46,546 nt of DNA, taken from the NCBI GenBank assembly GCA_013607635.1, contig VCAY01000009.1:1-46546 (forward strand). Reading direction: 5' to 3'. A program made the position numbers and the translations under genes. This document shows, piece by piece, positions 28,088 to 37,973 of the stretch. Source of the DNA: Campylobacterota bacterium. Its GTDB lineage: Bacteria > Campylobacterota > Campylobacteria > Campylobacterales > Sulfurimonadaceae. Every line of letters begins with the position of its first letter. Position 1 is the first letter of the stretch. Below the pieces are notes generated by a model. That model was not told the origin of the DNA, searched no databases, and was given only the letters and a program-made list of their open reading frames with translations.

Positions 28088-29134
28088 ATGAGATACATTA
28101 GTTTACTTTTAATGCTCTTTATTGTAATTGTTTTTAATGCTTGTGATAATCTTGATGAAGGTAGAAAGTTTTATAATTATACTTTTAATCTTGCTTCTCA
28201 AATTGTAAAGTATGATGATAAGTTATACTTTAGATATTATGAAAACAATAAAGATCAGCCTTTTAATGAAACCAATACAAGTTTATTATACGAATTTAAT
28301 GACCAAAATAAGAGTTGGTATCAAATTGCTTCAAAAAATGACACTAATGTATCAATTTTAAATGATTATACTATGTCTAAAATTCAAGATTTATATAATT
28401 TATTTGATGAAGAAAATATAATTAATACAACTCAATATATTGTTTTTAACGAAAACAAAGCCACAATCAAAGATATTGACACCAATGAAACAGTTGAAAG
28501 TATCACTTTACCTAGTGCTTATGAGGTGGCAAGTAACCTCTCTTTATCTATTGTAAATGGGGTATATAAAGTTGAATATAAGCCTTTTATTGAAACACAG
28601 TATGTCTGGAGTAAGAAGAGGTATATTATGTTTTTTGCTACCAATAAAGAGAGAAATTACTCTGGTGCAGGTGGTTACTATGACAGATATACAGGTTATT
28701 ATATATCTATATTAAAAAATGATAATAATAGCTGGGAATATGAACTTTTAGATACCAAACACAATTATAACATAGATGAACATAATATTGGTGGTCATAC
28801 ATATCTTTCTTTTGATGGGAAAGCTAGTATATATTATCAAGATGGCAAGTATATCACATTAAATGATAATAAAATTAGTATTAAAAAACTTTTTGGTCAA
28901 CTTTATAACAAAGAATTTGAAAATACTATTCATAGTATTTATAATTTTGGAAGTATGGAGATTTATAACGGAAATCATGGAACATATACATTCGATGAGA
29001 AAGGAAATATGCATCTATTTTATAATAAAAGAGAAGATATAATAAATAAAAATTATGATTATTTTTGGTATGCATATTTTGAAAAAGAAAATCCTAGTAC
29101 ACCACTATATGAACAAAAAATACCTTGGAAGTAG
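28088..29134 (+). CDS. Island lipoprotein B, paralogue of the previous gene
   Basis: 348 residues started at MRYISLLLMLF, whose lipobox is VFNAC (Cys19). The frame is open for 11 codons upstream inside the previous gene, but those do not form a signal. The body resembles lipoprotein A: KLFGQLYNKEFENTIHSI and GNMHLFYNKRED align with its C-terminal third, and both end TPLYEQKIPWK. Divergence elsewhere suggests an old duplication with the 3' end kept or converted. It should be anchored in the outer membrane or periplasm. Function unknown; it may be a substrate, partner or guard of the neighbouring proteases. Confidence 0.75.
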   Translation: MRYISLLLMLFIVIVFNACDNLDEGRKFYNYTFNLASQIVKYDDKLYFRYYENNKDQPFNETNTSLLYEFNDQNKSWYQIASKNDTNVSILNDYTMSKIQDLYNLFDEENIINTTQYIVFNENKATIKDIDTNETVESITLPSAYEVASNLSLSIVNGVYKVEYKPFIETQYVWSKKRYIMFFATNKERNYSGAGGYYDRYTGYYISILKNDNNSWEYELLDTKHNYNIDEHNIGGHTYLSFDGKASIYYQDGKYITLNDNKISIKKLFGQLYNKEFENTIHSIYNFGSMEIYNGNHGTYTFDEKGNMHLFYNKREDIINKNYDYFWYAYFEKENPSTPLYEQKIPWK

Positions 29135-29136
29135 CT
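29099..29136 (+). repeat. Copy 2 of the identical 38-base repeat at the end of lipoprotein B
   Basis: Identical to 28045-28082. It ends directly at the ATG of the propeptide-like gene and supplies its probable ribosome site (GGAAG). Confidence 0.95.
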
Positions 29137-29487
29137 ATGAAACTATTTATCGGTGTTATAATATTGTTTAGCATTTTACATGCTCAAAACTATATATTTA
29201 ACAATAAACAAATCTCTCTTGAACAGATAAAAGAAAATATCTATAGAGATGAAAATAATAAAGAAGTTAGATTAAAAAACAACTTCTTTATTAAAATGCA
29301 AGTAGGTAAAAATATAAAACAATTAGCAAAGAAATATGATATTGATATAATCAAGAAATACTCTAAGCAGTTGTATTTAGTGAAAAGTACTTCTCAAAAT
29401 ATACTAGATTTGATACAGCAAATCAATGATGATGCAAACACACTCTATGCTTATCCTAATTTTAATAAAAAAATAGAGACTAGATGA
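29137..29487 (+). CDS. Stand-alone subtilase propeptide-like (I9-type) exported protein
   Basis: 116 residues. A Sec signal peptide (LFIGVIILFSILHAQ) is followed by one small alpha/beta domain: NNFFIKMQVGKNIKQLAKKY, then KQLYLVKSTSQNILDLIQQI, ending in YAYPNF. The tail and spacing match the N-terminal propeptide found just before the catalytic domain in many S8 proteases, which acts as chaperone and inhibitor. Here it is a separate gene with its own signal. The next gene, an S8 protease without a propeptide, overlaps it by four bases (ATGA). It probably folds or restrains that protease in trans; this is inference. Confidence 0.7.
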   Translation: MKLFIGVIILFSILHAQNYIFNNKQISLEQIKENIYRDENNKEVRLKNNFFIKMQVGKNIKQLAKKYDIDIIKKYSKQLYLVKSTSQNILDLIQQINDDANTLYAYPNFNKKIETR

Positions 29488-30530
29488 AACTATTTGTATC
29501 TGCTCTAGTAATTCTATTTTTTGTTGCCTGTAATAAAAACACATCAGTAGAAGATGAACCTCTCTATCAAGAACAATGGGCTCTTCATTATGACAAAGCT
29601 TTCTATGATGCGTATGCCATCAATAAAGATGCACATATTCATGCAAGCAATAGTTTTAAAAACTACACAGGAAAAAACGTAAAAGTAGCTATTATTGATA
29701 TAGGATTTGATACTAATCATTTTGAATATAAAAATAATATTATAAAAACAATAAATAGCGCTGATGGTAGTTCCAATGTAGAATGTACAAATTCAAATGA
29801 GTGTTACCATGGAAGTGCAGTTACAGGCATAATAGCTTCAAACATAAACAATAAGGGGTTAAGAGGTATTGCTCCAGATGTAAAATTGATATTAATTAAA
29901 CTTGATTTAGCTGGATATGTAGGAGATGATGAAATATTAAATGCTTTACAATATGCACAAGATGAAAATGTAGATATTATAAATAATAGTTGGGGTACAG
30001 GAGATATTTCGCCAATTGTAAAAGAGAAAATAGATGATATGGCTACAAATGGCAGAGATGGGAAAGGTATAGTATTTGTTTTTGCAAGTGGGAATAAAGG
30101 GAAAGAAAATAATAAAGATGAATCTATGATAGATAGTGTTATAGGTGTTGGTTCAAGTGATGAAGAAAATTTAAGAGCTATCTATAGTAACTTTGGCAAT
30201 GGGTTAGATTTAGTAGCTCCCGGTGGATATAATTTAGGAATTACGACAACTTATGATAGTAATGATACAAATCATATAAGTGATTTTATGAAAGCGGAAG
30301 ATTATAAAAAATTTCAGGGTACTTCTGCATCTGCCCCAATAGTTACAGGAGCTATTGCATTATTATTGGAAAAAAATCCAAATCTTACAAGAGTCCAAAT
30401 TCAAGAAATATTAAATAAAACTTCAGATAAAATAGGTAATGTTGCGTATATAAATCATAGAAATAATTATTATGGTTATGGTAAATTAAATATAGACAAG
30501 ATGTTAAGTACAACAAATCGCAGAAACTAA
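29484..30530 (+). CDS. Subtilisin-family (S8) serine protease lipoprotein
   Basis: The 348-residue protein has a lipoprotein signal (LVILFFVAC, Cys16) and a complete S8 catalytic domain starting soon after it (PLYQEQWALHYDKAF). The catalytic residues are Asp72 (VAIIDIGFD), His109 (CYHGSAVTGII), Asn204 (FASGNKG) and Ser281 (FQGTSASAPIVTGA). Asp is followed by Ile rather than the usual Ser/Thr, and HGS replaces HGT. The protein has no propeptide between signal and catalytic domain, consistent with the separate propeptide-like gene just before it. It is the last gene of the island and should be active outside the cytoplasm. Confidence 0.9.
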   Translation: MKLFVSALVILFFVACNKNTSVEDEPLYQEQWALHYDKAFYDAYAINKDAHIHASNSFKNYTGKNVKVAIIDIGFDTNHFEYKNNIIKTINSADGSSNVECTNSNECYHGSAVTGIIASNINNKGLRGIAPDVKLILIKLDLAGYVGDDEILNALQYAQDENVDIINNSWGTGDISPIVKEKIDDMATNGRDGKGIVFVFASGNKGKENNKDESMIDSVIGVGSSDEENLRAIYSNFGNGLDLVAPGGYNLGITTTYDSNDTNHISDFMKAEDYKKFQGTSASAPIVTGAIALLLEKNPNLTRVQIQEILNKTSDKIGNVAYINHRNNYYGYGKLNIDKMLSTTNRRN

Positions 30531-30531
30531 C

Positions 30532-30646
30532 AAGGCTACACTTGCGATATTTTATTACTTTGTAGGCTCAGGCTATCTACGTTTCTAAAGAGGTTTACAA
30601 ATACGGCGGTATCGTCACCACAATAACTTCTTCGCTTGTGCTATAA
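30532..30646 (+). pseudogene. Possible 3' remnant of a DASS/SLC13-type transporter gene (right edge of island)
   Basis: One frame reads ATLAIFYYFVGSGYLRF and stops at 30588. Skipping one base (T30586) continues it as KEVYKYGGIVTTITSSLVL with a stop at 30646. The combined pattern, GSGY followed by a K-x-G and a hydrophobic helix, resembles the C-terminus of DASS-family symporters. So this looks like a decayed gene end with a frameshift. It shares 13 identical bases in the same frame with the left-edge remnant at 24552-24564. Confidence 0.4.
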
Positions 30647-30647
30647 T
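30642..30647 (+). promoter_or_regulatory. Probable -10 box for thiI
   Basis: TATAAT in the context GCTATAATTG, 31 bases before the GTG start of thiI. Confidence 0.5.
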
Positions 30648-30677
30648 TGCGCTTATCAAACAGCAAGGTTATAGCAG

Positions 30678-32135
30678 GTGCAAAACAAACAAAAATTTAT
30701 ACTCAAACTCTTCCCTGAGATTATGATCAAAGGCTCAAGTGCCAAGCGTCAGATGGTTGGGCAGCTTTATGCAAATCTTACGAATATTTTAGAGAAGATT
30801 GATGCTGGCATAGAGGTTAAAAAACACTCCGACAAGATCGAGATCTATTCTCCCCTCTCCTGCTTGGAAGCTGTCAAACAAAAACTTACCAACACTTCTG
30901 GGATCGAGACTGTGCTTGAAGTAACACAGGTTGATAACATCACCACGCTCGATGCACTTAAAGTTGCCGTAGAAAAACTTGTTGCACCAAAACTTACCAA
31001 TAAAACTTTTGTTGTTCGTGCAAAACGAAGTGGAAAACACCCTTTTACCTCCATGGATATTGAACGGAGTGTGGGTGGATATCTTTTAGCGCACACGCAG
31101 GCAAAAAAAGTACAACTCAAAAATCCCGATATAACAGTAGAGTTTGAGCTGATCCAAGACCAGCTTAACCTTATCACCGCAAGATACTCAGGGCTCAGTG
31201 GCTTTCCTCTAGGAACACAAGGGGATATCCTCTCACTTATGTCTGGCGGATTTGACTCTACGATCGCCTCTTACCTTACGATGAAGCGGGGGATCAAAAC
31301 CCATTTTATCTTTTTTAATCTCGGTGGTATGGCGCATGAGATTGGTGTCAAACAGGTAGCATTTTACCTGTGGAGCAAGTTTGCTTCATCCCACAAAGTA
31401 AAATTTATCTCAATCCCTTTTGATGATGTTATCGGTGAGATATTTGCCTCTACACCTCCAACCTACATGGGGGTGATGCTCAAGCGCCTGATGCTACAAG
31501 CCAGTGAGCAGATCGCAGACAAGCTAGAGATCGATGCACTCTTAACGGGTGAGAGTGTTGCACAGGTTTCAAGCCAGACACTCAGAAACTTAGCCCTTAT
31601 CGATCAAGCAACCAACAAGCTGGTTCTTAGACCCCTTGCAACGATGAATAAGCCGGAGATCATTGCCCTTGCAGAGAAGATCGGTACACGCCATTTTGCA
31701 GAAAATATGCCCGAATATTGTGGTGTTATCTCACAAAACCCAATCACCCACGGCTCATTTAAGCGGATGGAAAAAGTAGCACAAAAGTTTAACTATGATG
31801 TTTTACAAAAAGCGGTTGATGATGCCAAGATTATCGACATCGACACTGTAGTAGATGATGTTAACCAACTTCAAGCTGTAGAGATTGTCAATGAGATCGA
31901 TCCCGATAAACACACCATCATAGATATAAGAACGGAAGGAAAAGAGCTGACAACAAAGGCTAAACAGATCGCCATACCGTTTCACAACCTCAAAAAAGAG
32001 TTTGAAAAACTACCGCAAAATAAAGAGTATCTGCTTTACTGCGACAAAGGTGTGATGAGTCAACTGCATGCGCAGTATCTTATAGATCATTACAAATGCG
32101 ACAATGTCAAAGTTTACAGACCCAAAGAGGACTAA
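30678..32135 (+). CDS. thiI: ThiI, tRNA 4-thiouridine synthase with rhodanese domain
   Basis: 485 residues, the long form. The order is an N-terminal ferredoxin-like and THUMP region (about 1-170), a PP-loop AANH domain with SGGFDST near residue 188, and a C-terminal rhodanese domain with likely active Cys455 in YCDKGVMS. It moves sulfur to U8 of tRNA and to the thiamine thiazole pathway. Translation starts at GTG, with AAGG upstream. Its stop overlaps that of the convergent nadK gene by four bases. It is normal in composition, marking the return to ordinary chromosome after the island. Confidence 0.94.
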   Translation: MQNKQKFILKLFPEIMIKGSSAKRQMVGQLYANLTNILEKIDAGIEVKKHSDKIEIYSPLSCLEAVKQKLTNTSGIETVLEVTQVDNITTLDALKVAVEKLVAPKLTNKTFVVRAKRSGKHPFTSMDIERSVGGYLLAHTQAKKVQLKNPDITVEFELIQDQLNLITARYSGLSGFPLGTQGDILSLMSGGFDSTIASYLTMKRGIKTHFIFFNLGGMAHEIGVKQVAFYLWSKFASSHKVKFISIPFDDVIGEIFASTPPTYMGVMLKRLMLQASEQIADKLEIDALLTGESVAQVSSQTLRNLALIDQATNKLVLRPLATMNKPEIIALAEKIGTRHFAENMPEYCGVISQNPITHGSFKRMEKVAQKFNYDVLQKAVDDAKIIDIDTVVDDVNQLQAVEIVNEIDPDKHTIIDIRTEGKELTTKAKQIAIPFHNLKKEFEKLPQNKEYLLYCDKGVMSQLHAQYLIDHYKCDNVKVYRPKED

Positions 32136-32986
32136 TCCCCCCAGTTGAGCTTTTGTTTGAGTACATCAAAGTAGCTAAACTCCTCTCTGTGAAGCAGTTT
32201 AGCTCTTTTACTTGCCAGCTTTATGTGCAGGCTCTCCCCCTGCTCTAGCTCATGCATATCTTGCCCATCGATGATGATAAGCGCTTTTTTATCACTTGAT
32301 TGCATCTCGATCTGAAACTCCCCAGGCAGCACAACCGGTGTTTGTGTCAGTGAGTGGGGGCAAATGGGTGTGAGGGTAAACACTTCCGTCAGAGGAAACA
32401 GCACAGGACCACCTGCTGAGAGGTTATACGCAGTTGAGCCTGTCGGTGTTGCCACGATCACCCCATCACCGTAGTAGGTGTTAAAAGAGTTACCATCAAC
32501 AAGTGTTTCAATATGGATCATGTTAGAGATCGATGGGCGGGTAAGCACCACATCGTTAAAGGCATAGATGCTCACCTCCTCACCATTTTTTATGACACTT
32601 GCCTCTAACACGGCGCGCTCATCGATCCTAAACTTCCCGTTTGCAAGGTTTGCCACAAAAGTATCAAGCTCATCCATCCCAACATCGGCTAAAAAACCAA
32701 GATTGCCGGCATGGATCCCAAAAACAGGGATATCATAATCAAAACTGCGCCTCACAGCAGAGATGAGCGTTCCATCTCCGCCAAGAGTTACCAAAACATC
32801 ACACTGCTTGCACAAAAGGTCAAACTCCATCCCCATCACATCGATCATCCCACCGCTGATACTTTCGATATAAACATCGATGCCGTGCGACTCAAAGATC
32901 GATTTGAGCTCAAAAAAGCTGTCTTTGAGTTGTGGTGTTGATGGGCGAAGAATAACACCCACTTTTTTAATCGTTTTTCTTTTCAA
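32132..32986 (-). CDS. nadK: NAD kinase
   Basis: The 284-residue enzyme phosphorylates NAD to NADP. The GGDGT motif (VTLGGDGTLISAVRR) and the conserved stretches FGIHAGNLGFLADV and TPTGSTAYNLSAGGP are present. Length is normal. It is transcribed away from aspS; the nadK | aspS-adk arrangement matches what I remember from Campylobacter. The 3' end overlaps thiI. Confidence 0.95.
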   Translation of the reverse strand: MKRKTIKKVGVILRPSTPQLKDSFFELKSIFESHGIDVYIESISGGMIDVMGMEFDLLCKQCDVLVTLGGDGTLISAVRRSFDYDIPVFGIHAGNLGFLADVGMDELDTFVANLANGKFRIDERAVLEASVIKNGEEVSIYAFNDVVLTRPSISNMIHIETLVDGNSFNTYYGDGVIVATPTGSTAYNLSAGGPVLFPLTEVFTLTPICPHSLTQTPVVLPGEFQIEMQSSDKKALIIIDGQDMHELEQGESLHIKLASKRAKLLHREEFSYFDVLKQKLNWGD

Positions 32987-33008
32987 ACATACTCTTTTAT
33001 CAATTTTT

Positions 33009-33037
33009 TTGATTATTATACACTATTTCGCTATAAT
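33009..33037 (+). promoter_or_regulatory. Promoter of aspS
   Basis: TTGATT (33009-33014), a 17-base spacer and TATAAT (33032-33037) form the best-spaced sigma-70-type promoter in this window, 31 bases before the aspS start. Confidence 0.65.
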
Positions 33038-33067
33038 CGCGAAAATATTTTTAGATAGGACTCTATA

Positions 33068-34825
33068 TTGAGAACTCATTACTGTACAGATTTAAACGAA
33101 TCAAATGTTGGAGAAGAGGTAACTGTCGTAGGTTGGGCTAACAGCTACCGCGACCATGGTGGGATCATTTTTATCGATCTTCGAGATAAAACGGGGCTGA
33201 TCCAGCTCACATGTGACCCAGAGGAGAGCCAAGAAGCGCACAAAGTGGCTGATAGCGTAAGAGACGAGTATGTGCTTATCGCTAAAGGGAAAGTACGCCT
33301 TCGCGGTGAAGGGCTGACCAATCCTCGCCTCAAAACAGGATCGATCGAGATCGTTGTTGATGAGCTTATTATTGAGAACAAATCAGCGCCACTGCCATTT
33401 GTGATTGGCGATAAAAAAGTTGGTGAGGAAACAACACTCAAGTACCGCTACTTAGAGCTAAGAGATCAGTCGATGTATGAGGCGTTTCGTCTTCGCTCAA
33501 AAGCGGCCATCGCTGCAAGAAACATCCTTGATGTAAACGGATTTTTAGAGGTTGAAACACCAATCCTTACAAAATCAACTCCAGAGGGTGCAAGAGACTA
33601 TCTTGTTCCATCCCGCGTACACAATGGTGAGTTTTACGCCCTTCCACAGTCTCCTCAGCTTTTCAAACAGCTTTTGATGGTTGGCGGGTTTGATAGATAT
33701 TTTCAGATCGCTAAATGTTTCCGCGATGAAGATCTGCGTGCCGATCGTCAGCCAGAGTTTACACAAATAGATGTTGAGATGAGTTTTTGTGATCAAGAGG
33801 ATGTGATCAAAATAGCAGAAGAGCTTATTGTTGCGATGTTTAAAGCGTGTGATATTGAAGTAAAAGCACCGTTTAAGCGTATGCCTTACAGCGAAGCGAT
33901 GGAGAAGTATGGTTCAGACAAGCCGGATCTTCGTTACGATCTTGCCATGGTTGATGTTATCGATATTTTTGAACGATGTGACAATGAGATCTTTACAAAT
34001 ATTGCAAAAAATCCAAAGAAAAACCGTATCAAAGCTTTGAAAGTTCCGGGTGCAGACTTGGTATTTTCTAAGCGTGAGATGAAATCGTTTGAAGATTTTG
34101 TACGCAAATTTGGTGCACAAGGGCTTGGGTACTTCCAGATGAAAGAGGATGGTCTTAAAGGTCCACTTATCAAGTTCTTTACAAAAGAAGACATTCAGCT
34201 ACTTATCGAGAGACTTGAGATGAAAGTCGGCGATGTGGTATTTTTTGGTGCAGGTGAGAGAAAAGTTGTTTGGGATTATATGGGAAGATTTAGAAACTTC
34301 ATCGCTGAACATGAGAAGATGAATCTTGTTGATCCTGATAAGTATGAGTTTGTATGGGTTGTTGACTTTCCAATGTTTGAGGTGGAAGATGGTCGCGTAA
34401 AAGCACTGCACCACCCATTTACCATGCCAAAAGATACTGACAAAGATGATGTTGAAGAGATTGAGTCGATCGCTTACGATATCGTTCTAAATGGTGTTGA
34501 GCTTGGTGGTGGATCGATTCGTATCCACAAAGAGGAAGTACAAGAGGAGATCTTTAAACTTCTTGGCATCAGCGAAGAGGAAGCAAGAGAGAAATTTGGC
34601 TTCTTGCTTGATGCTCTTAAATTTGGTGCGCCTCCACACGGCGGTTTTGCGATCGGTTTTGACAGACTTATGATGCTAATCACGAAAAAATCATCGATCC
34701 GTGATGTTATTGCATTCCCTAAAACACAAAAAGCATCATGTGTGCTCACAGATGCTCCTTCACCGGTTGACAATACACAACTAAGAGAGCTTCACATCAG
34801 ACTTCGTGAGCAAACAAAAGCGTAA
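33068..34825 (+). CDS. aspS: Aspartyl-tRNA synthetase, bacterial type
   Basis: 585 residues. An N-terminal OB-fold anticodon-binding domain (about 1-110) is followed by a class II catalytic core with an inserted GAD domain. Motif 2 is [18 protein letters not shown] and motif 3 includes [10 protein letters not shown]. In Campylobacterota this enzyme is usually non-discriminating and also charges tRNA-Asn for later amidation; I infer that here. The start is TTG, with AGGA 9 bases upstream. The stop overlaps the start of the short adenylate kinase gene (TAATG). Confidence 0.96.
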   Translation: MRTHYCTDLNESNVGEEVTVVGWANSYRDHGGIIFIDLRDKTGLIQLTCDPEESQEAHKVADSVRDEYVLIAKGKVRLRGEGLTNPRLKTGSIEIVVDELIIENKSAPLPFVIGDKKVGEETTLKYRYLELRDQSMYEAFRLRSKAAIAARNILDVNGFLEVETPILTKSTPEGARDYLVPSRVHNGEFYALPQSPQLFKQLLMVGGFDRYFQIAKCFRDEDLRADRQPEFTQIDVEMSFCDQEDVIKIAEELIVAMFKACDIEVKAPFKRMPYSEAMEKYGSDKPDLRYDLAMVDVIDIFERCDNEIFTNIAKNPKKNRIKALKVPGADLVFSKREMKSFEDFVRKFGAQGLGYFQMKEDGLKGPLIKFFTKEDIQLLIERLEMKVGDVVFFGAGERKVVWDYMGRFRNFIAEHEKMNLVDPDKYEFVWVVDFPMFEVEDGRVKALHHPFTMPKDTDKDDVEEIESIAYDIVLNGVELGGGSIRIHKEEVQEEIFKLLGISEEEAREKFGFLLDALKFGAPPHGGFAIGFDRLMMLITKKSSIRDVIAFPKTQKASCVLTDAPSPVDNTQLRELHIRLREQTKA

Positions 34826-35394
34826 TGAAAAAACTATTTTTAATCATCGGTGCACCCGGTTCAGGTAAAACAACAGATGCCCAGCTTATCGCTAAAAACA
34901 ACGAGCAGATAACCCACTACTCTACTGGAGATATGCTTCGTGCAGAAGTGGCTTCAGGGAGTAAACGGGGCAAAGAGATAGAGAGCTACATCTCTCGTGG
35001 TGCTATTGTTCCCATTGAGATCGTAATTGAGACAATCGTTGGAGCGATCAAAAAAGCACCAACTGACTATATCATCATCGATGGTTACCCTCGAAGTGTT
35101 GAGCAGATGGTGGAGCTAGATAAGTATCTGCAAGATACGCCTGATCTCAAACTCACCAATGTAATCGAAGTTGAAGTAAGTGAAGAGACGGCAAAACAGA
35201 GGGTTCTTGGTCGCTCACGTGGCGCAGATGATAACAACGAAGTGTTTTACAACCGCATGAAAATCTACAATGAACCACTACAACAGATCCGCGATTTTTA
35301 CAATGAAAAAAATCTTCTTAAAGTGATCTCTGGAGAGGGAACGATTGAGGAGATCGTCTCTGAGATGGAAAGCTTTATTAAGGCAAGAATGTAG
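34825..35394 (+). CDS. adk: Adenylate kinase, short Campylobacter-type form
   Basis: The 189-residue protein interconverts AMP, ADP and ATP. It has the P-loop [21 protein letters not shown] for AMP binding and [12 protein letters not shown]. The LID is short ([11 protein letters not shown]), the compact form I know from Campylobacter. It is co-transcribed with aspS, the same neighbour as in Campylobacter. A second, long-LID adenylate kinase gene faces it from the other strand just 9 bases away. Confidence 0.9.
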   Translation: MKKLFLIIGAPGSGKTTDAQLIAKNNEQITHYSTGDMLRAEVASGSKRGKEIESYISRGAIVPIEIVIETIVGAIKKAPTDYIIIDGYPRSVEQMVELDKYLQDTPDLKLTNVIEVEVSEETAKQRVLGRSRGADDNNEVFYNRMKIYNEPLQQIRDFYNEKNLLKVISGEGTIEEIVSEMESFIKARM

Positions 35395-35395
35395 C

Positions 35396-36343
<948 letters not shown>

Positions 36344-36403
36344 CTCTTTGCCTTTATAGTAATATTTTTGTGCAATTATACTTTGGATTCACTTATGTAT
36401 TGC

Positions 36404-36409
36404 TATAAT
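36404..36409 (+). promoter_or_regulatory. Probable -10 box for the CinA-like gene
   Basis: TATAAT in the context TGCTATAATAG, about 40 bases upstream of the chosen start at 36450. Confidence 0.5.
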
Positions 36410-36449
36410 AGAAAAAATAGATTTTGAGGTGCCCTTTAGGATGCAAACA

Positions 36450-37181
36450 ATGAACTTTTATGCGGTGATCATCGGCACAGAGATCCTTAACGCTAGACGA
36501 GTCGATAAACACTTTAGCTTTTTACAAAAGGAGCTTGCAAAGTACAGGCATGAGCTTTTTGCCTCTTTTGTGATCAAAGATGATAAAGAGCTCATCACTC
36601 GCACTTACAAAATGATCCAAGCAGACCCTAACGGTGTGATGTTCTCCTTTGGAGGGATAGGCTCGACACCTGATGACCTCACACGAGAGATCGCTTCACA
36701 AGTTTTTAAAAACAGCCCCACTGTGGTGCATGAGAAATTTCAACAAGATATCATAGAGCGTTTTGGTGACGAAGCCTATCCCCATAGAATCCAGATGGCA
36801 GAGCTTCCTCCAGATGCCGATCTGATCAAAAATCCTATCAATAATATGTCGGGGTTTTCCCTTGATGATAGATACTTTTTTGTTCCGGGATTTCCATCGA
36901 TGGCACACCCAATGCTGCACAATGTGATCCAAACACACTTTTCTCAATCTACCACTAAATATAGAAAAACCCTCTATGCTTACACCAGTGAAAATACTTT
37001 GATCGATGTGATGCAAAAGGTTCCAAACAGTGTAGAACTCTCCTCTTTGCCAATATTTGTAGATGAAAAACCAAATGTTGAGATATCTGTCGCAGGAGCT
37101 GATCTTGACAAGGTTATAACCACTTTTAAGCACTTTACAGACGCTCTTGAGAAATTACAAATCAAATATAAATTAATGTAA
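36450..37181 (+). CDS. CinA-like/molybdopterin-binding (MoaB/Mog) domain protein
   Basis: About 243 residues. The N-terminus (MNFYAVIIGTEILNARRVD) and GGIGSTPDDLTREIA match the MoCF-biosynthesis/CinA N-terminal domain that binds pterin- or nucleotide-like ligands. The C-terminal deamidase domain of full-length CinA is missing, so the protein matches the short single-domain relatives. Starts at GTG 36429 and ATG 36441 are in frame; I prefer 36450 because AGGA lies 8 bases before it and the family begins there. The precise role is unknown. Confidence 0.82.
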   Translation: MNFYAVIIGTEILNARRVDKHFSFLQKELAKYRHELFASFVIKDDKELITRTYKMIQADPNGVMFSFGGIGSTPDDLTREIASQVFKNSPTVVHEKFQQDIIERFGDEAYPHRIQMAELPPDADLIKNPINNMSGFSLDDRYFFVPGFPSMAHPMLHNVIQTHFSQSTTKYRKTLYAYTSENTLIDVMQKVPNSVELSSLPIFVDEKPNVEISVAGADLDKVITTFKHFTDALEKLQIKYKLM

Positions 37182-37225
37182 TTTCTCTAAAGACCGATAT
37201 ATCTGCAAATACAAGGAAATTTATT

Positions 37226-37354
37226 ATGATAGTTTGGTTATTGGTACTTTTTTTGCTTATTGTATTTGCATATATTGTGTACAGGGTGGTTTTTCTCTCC
37301 GAAGAGATAGAAACAGAAGATACCGCGGAGCACAATTACACCTTCAAACTATGA
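37226..37354 (+). CDS. 42-residue single-helix membrane peptide
   Basis: The peptide MIVWLLVLFLLIVFAYIVYR has one membrane helix and is followed by an acidic tail ending HNYTFKL. AAGGA sits 9 bases upstream of the ATG. It ends 10 bases before the DUF6166-like gene and is probably co-transcribed with it. Strong ribosome site, hydrophobic pattern and spacing support it as real. Function unknown. Confidence 0.6.
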   Translation: MIVWLLVLFLLIVFAYIVYRVVFLSEEIETEDTAEHNYTFKL

Positions 37355-37364
37355 GAGAAGTTAC

Positions 37365-37961
37365 ATGGCAATAGTAATGAACAATCACGTATTTAAGGGA
37401 CACCGCACTCTGCTTGGCAGTAAATTTGTAACCTATGGAGAGCTAGAGCTTTCAACAAGAACAAATCTGTTTCAAAAATCGGAAAGTTTTAACTGGGGGA
37501 GTAATGGTTCAGGGTCTTTACAGCTTGCTTTTGCCATGCTATACCAAATCACTACAGATGAAGAACTTTCTTCTAAATACGCTGCTAAGTATGCCCAAGA
37601 TGTTGTAAAACAACTCAACTCAAGAGACTGGGTTTTAAGCGCCTCCGAAGTCATAAAATGGATCAACGGCAACTGCGAGATCAAACCACAAGAGCAGCAA
37701 CAAACTCCAAATAAAGTAAAAAAAGCTCCTAAAAAACGCCAATCTAATATAGTTAAAGATATTTGCAAAGAGCTCAACATCACTCAAAAGCAACTTGCCG
37801 AGATACTTGAGATACCGGAGGGCACAGTCTCAAGCTGGGCGGTCAAAAATGAGATACCTAGACTTGGCAAAAAAGCGATTGAGTTTTATATCCAAAACCT
37901 CAAAAACCAAAAGATCGTTGACAGTTACAAAAATTTCATAGAGCTTCTGCAAGCTTCATAA
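37365..37961 (+). CDS. DUF6166-like protein with C-terminal helix-turn-helix
   Basis: 198 residues. The N-terminal half (GHRTLLGSKFVTYGELEL, FNWGSNGSGSLQLAFAMLY, then a helical stretch ending ASEVIKWING) matches my memory of DUF6166, a small domain common in accessory DNA. A Lys/Gln-rich linker follows. The C-terminal half is a Cro/CI-like helix-turn-helix (NITQKQLAEILEIPEGTVSS). It probably binds DNA. The combination with the next gene, a small DNA-binding-like protein, looks like part of a mobile or defence-type module, but no integrase is present. Confidence 0.7.
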   Translation: MAIVMNNHVFKGHRTLLGSKFVTYGELELSTRTNLFQKSESFNWGSNGSGSLQLAFAMLYQITTDEELSSKYAAKYAQDVVKQLNSRDWVLSASEVIKWINGNCEIKPQEQQQTPNKVKKAPKKRQSNIVKDICKELNITQKQLAEILEIPEGTVSSWAVKNEIPRLGKKAIEFYIQNLKNQKIVDSYKNFIELLQAS

Positions 37962-37973
37962 AAAGGGAAAAGC

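Noticed and set aside
24552-30618. 13-base direct repeat GCGGTATCGTCAC at both edges of the AT-rich island, read as attachment sites or target duplication
   Set aside because: Both copies lie in the same reading frame of what look like homologous protein ends (GIVT-x-I), so shared coding ancestry explains them better, and no integrase or transposase is present.
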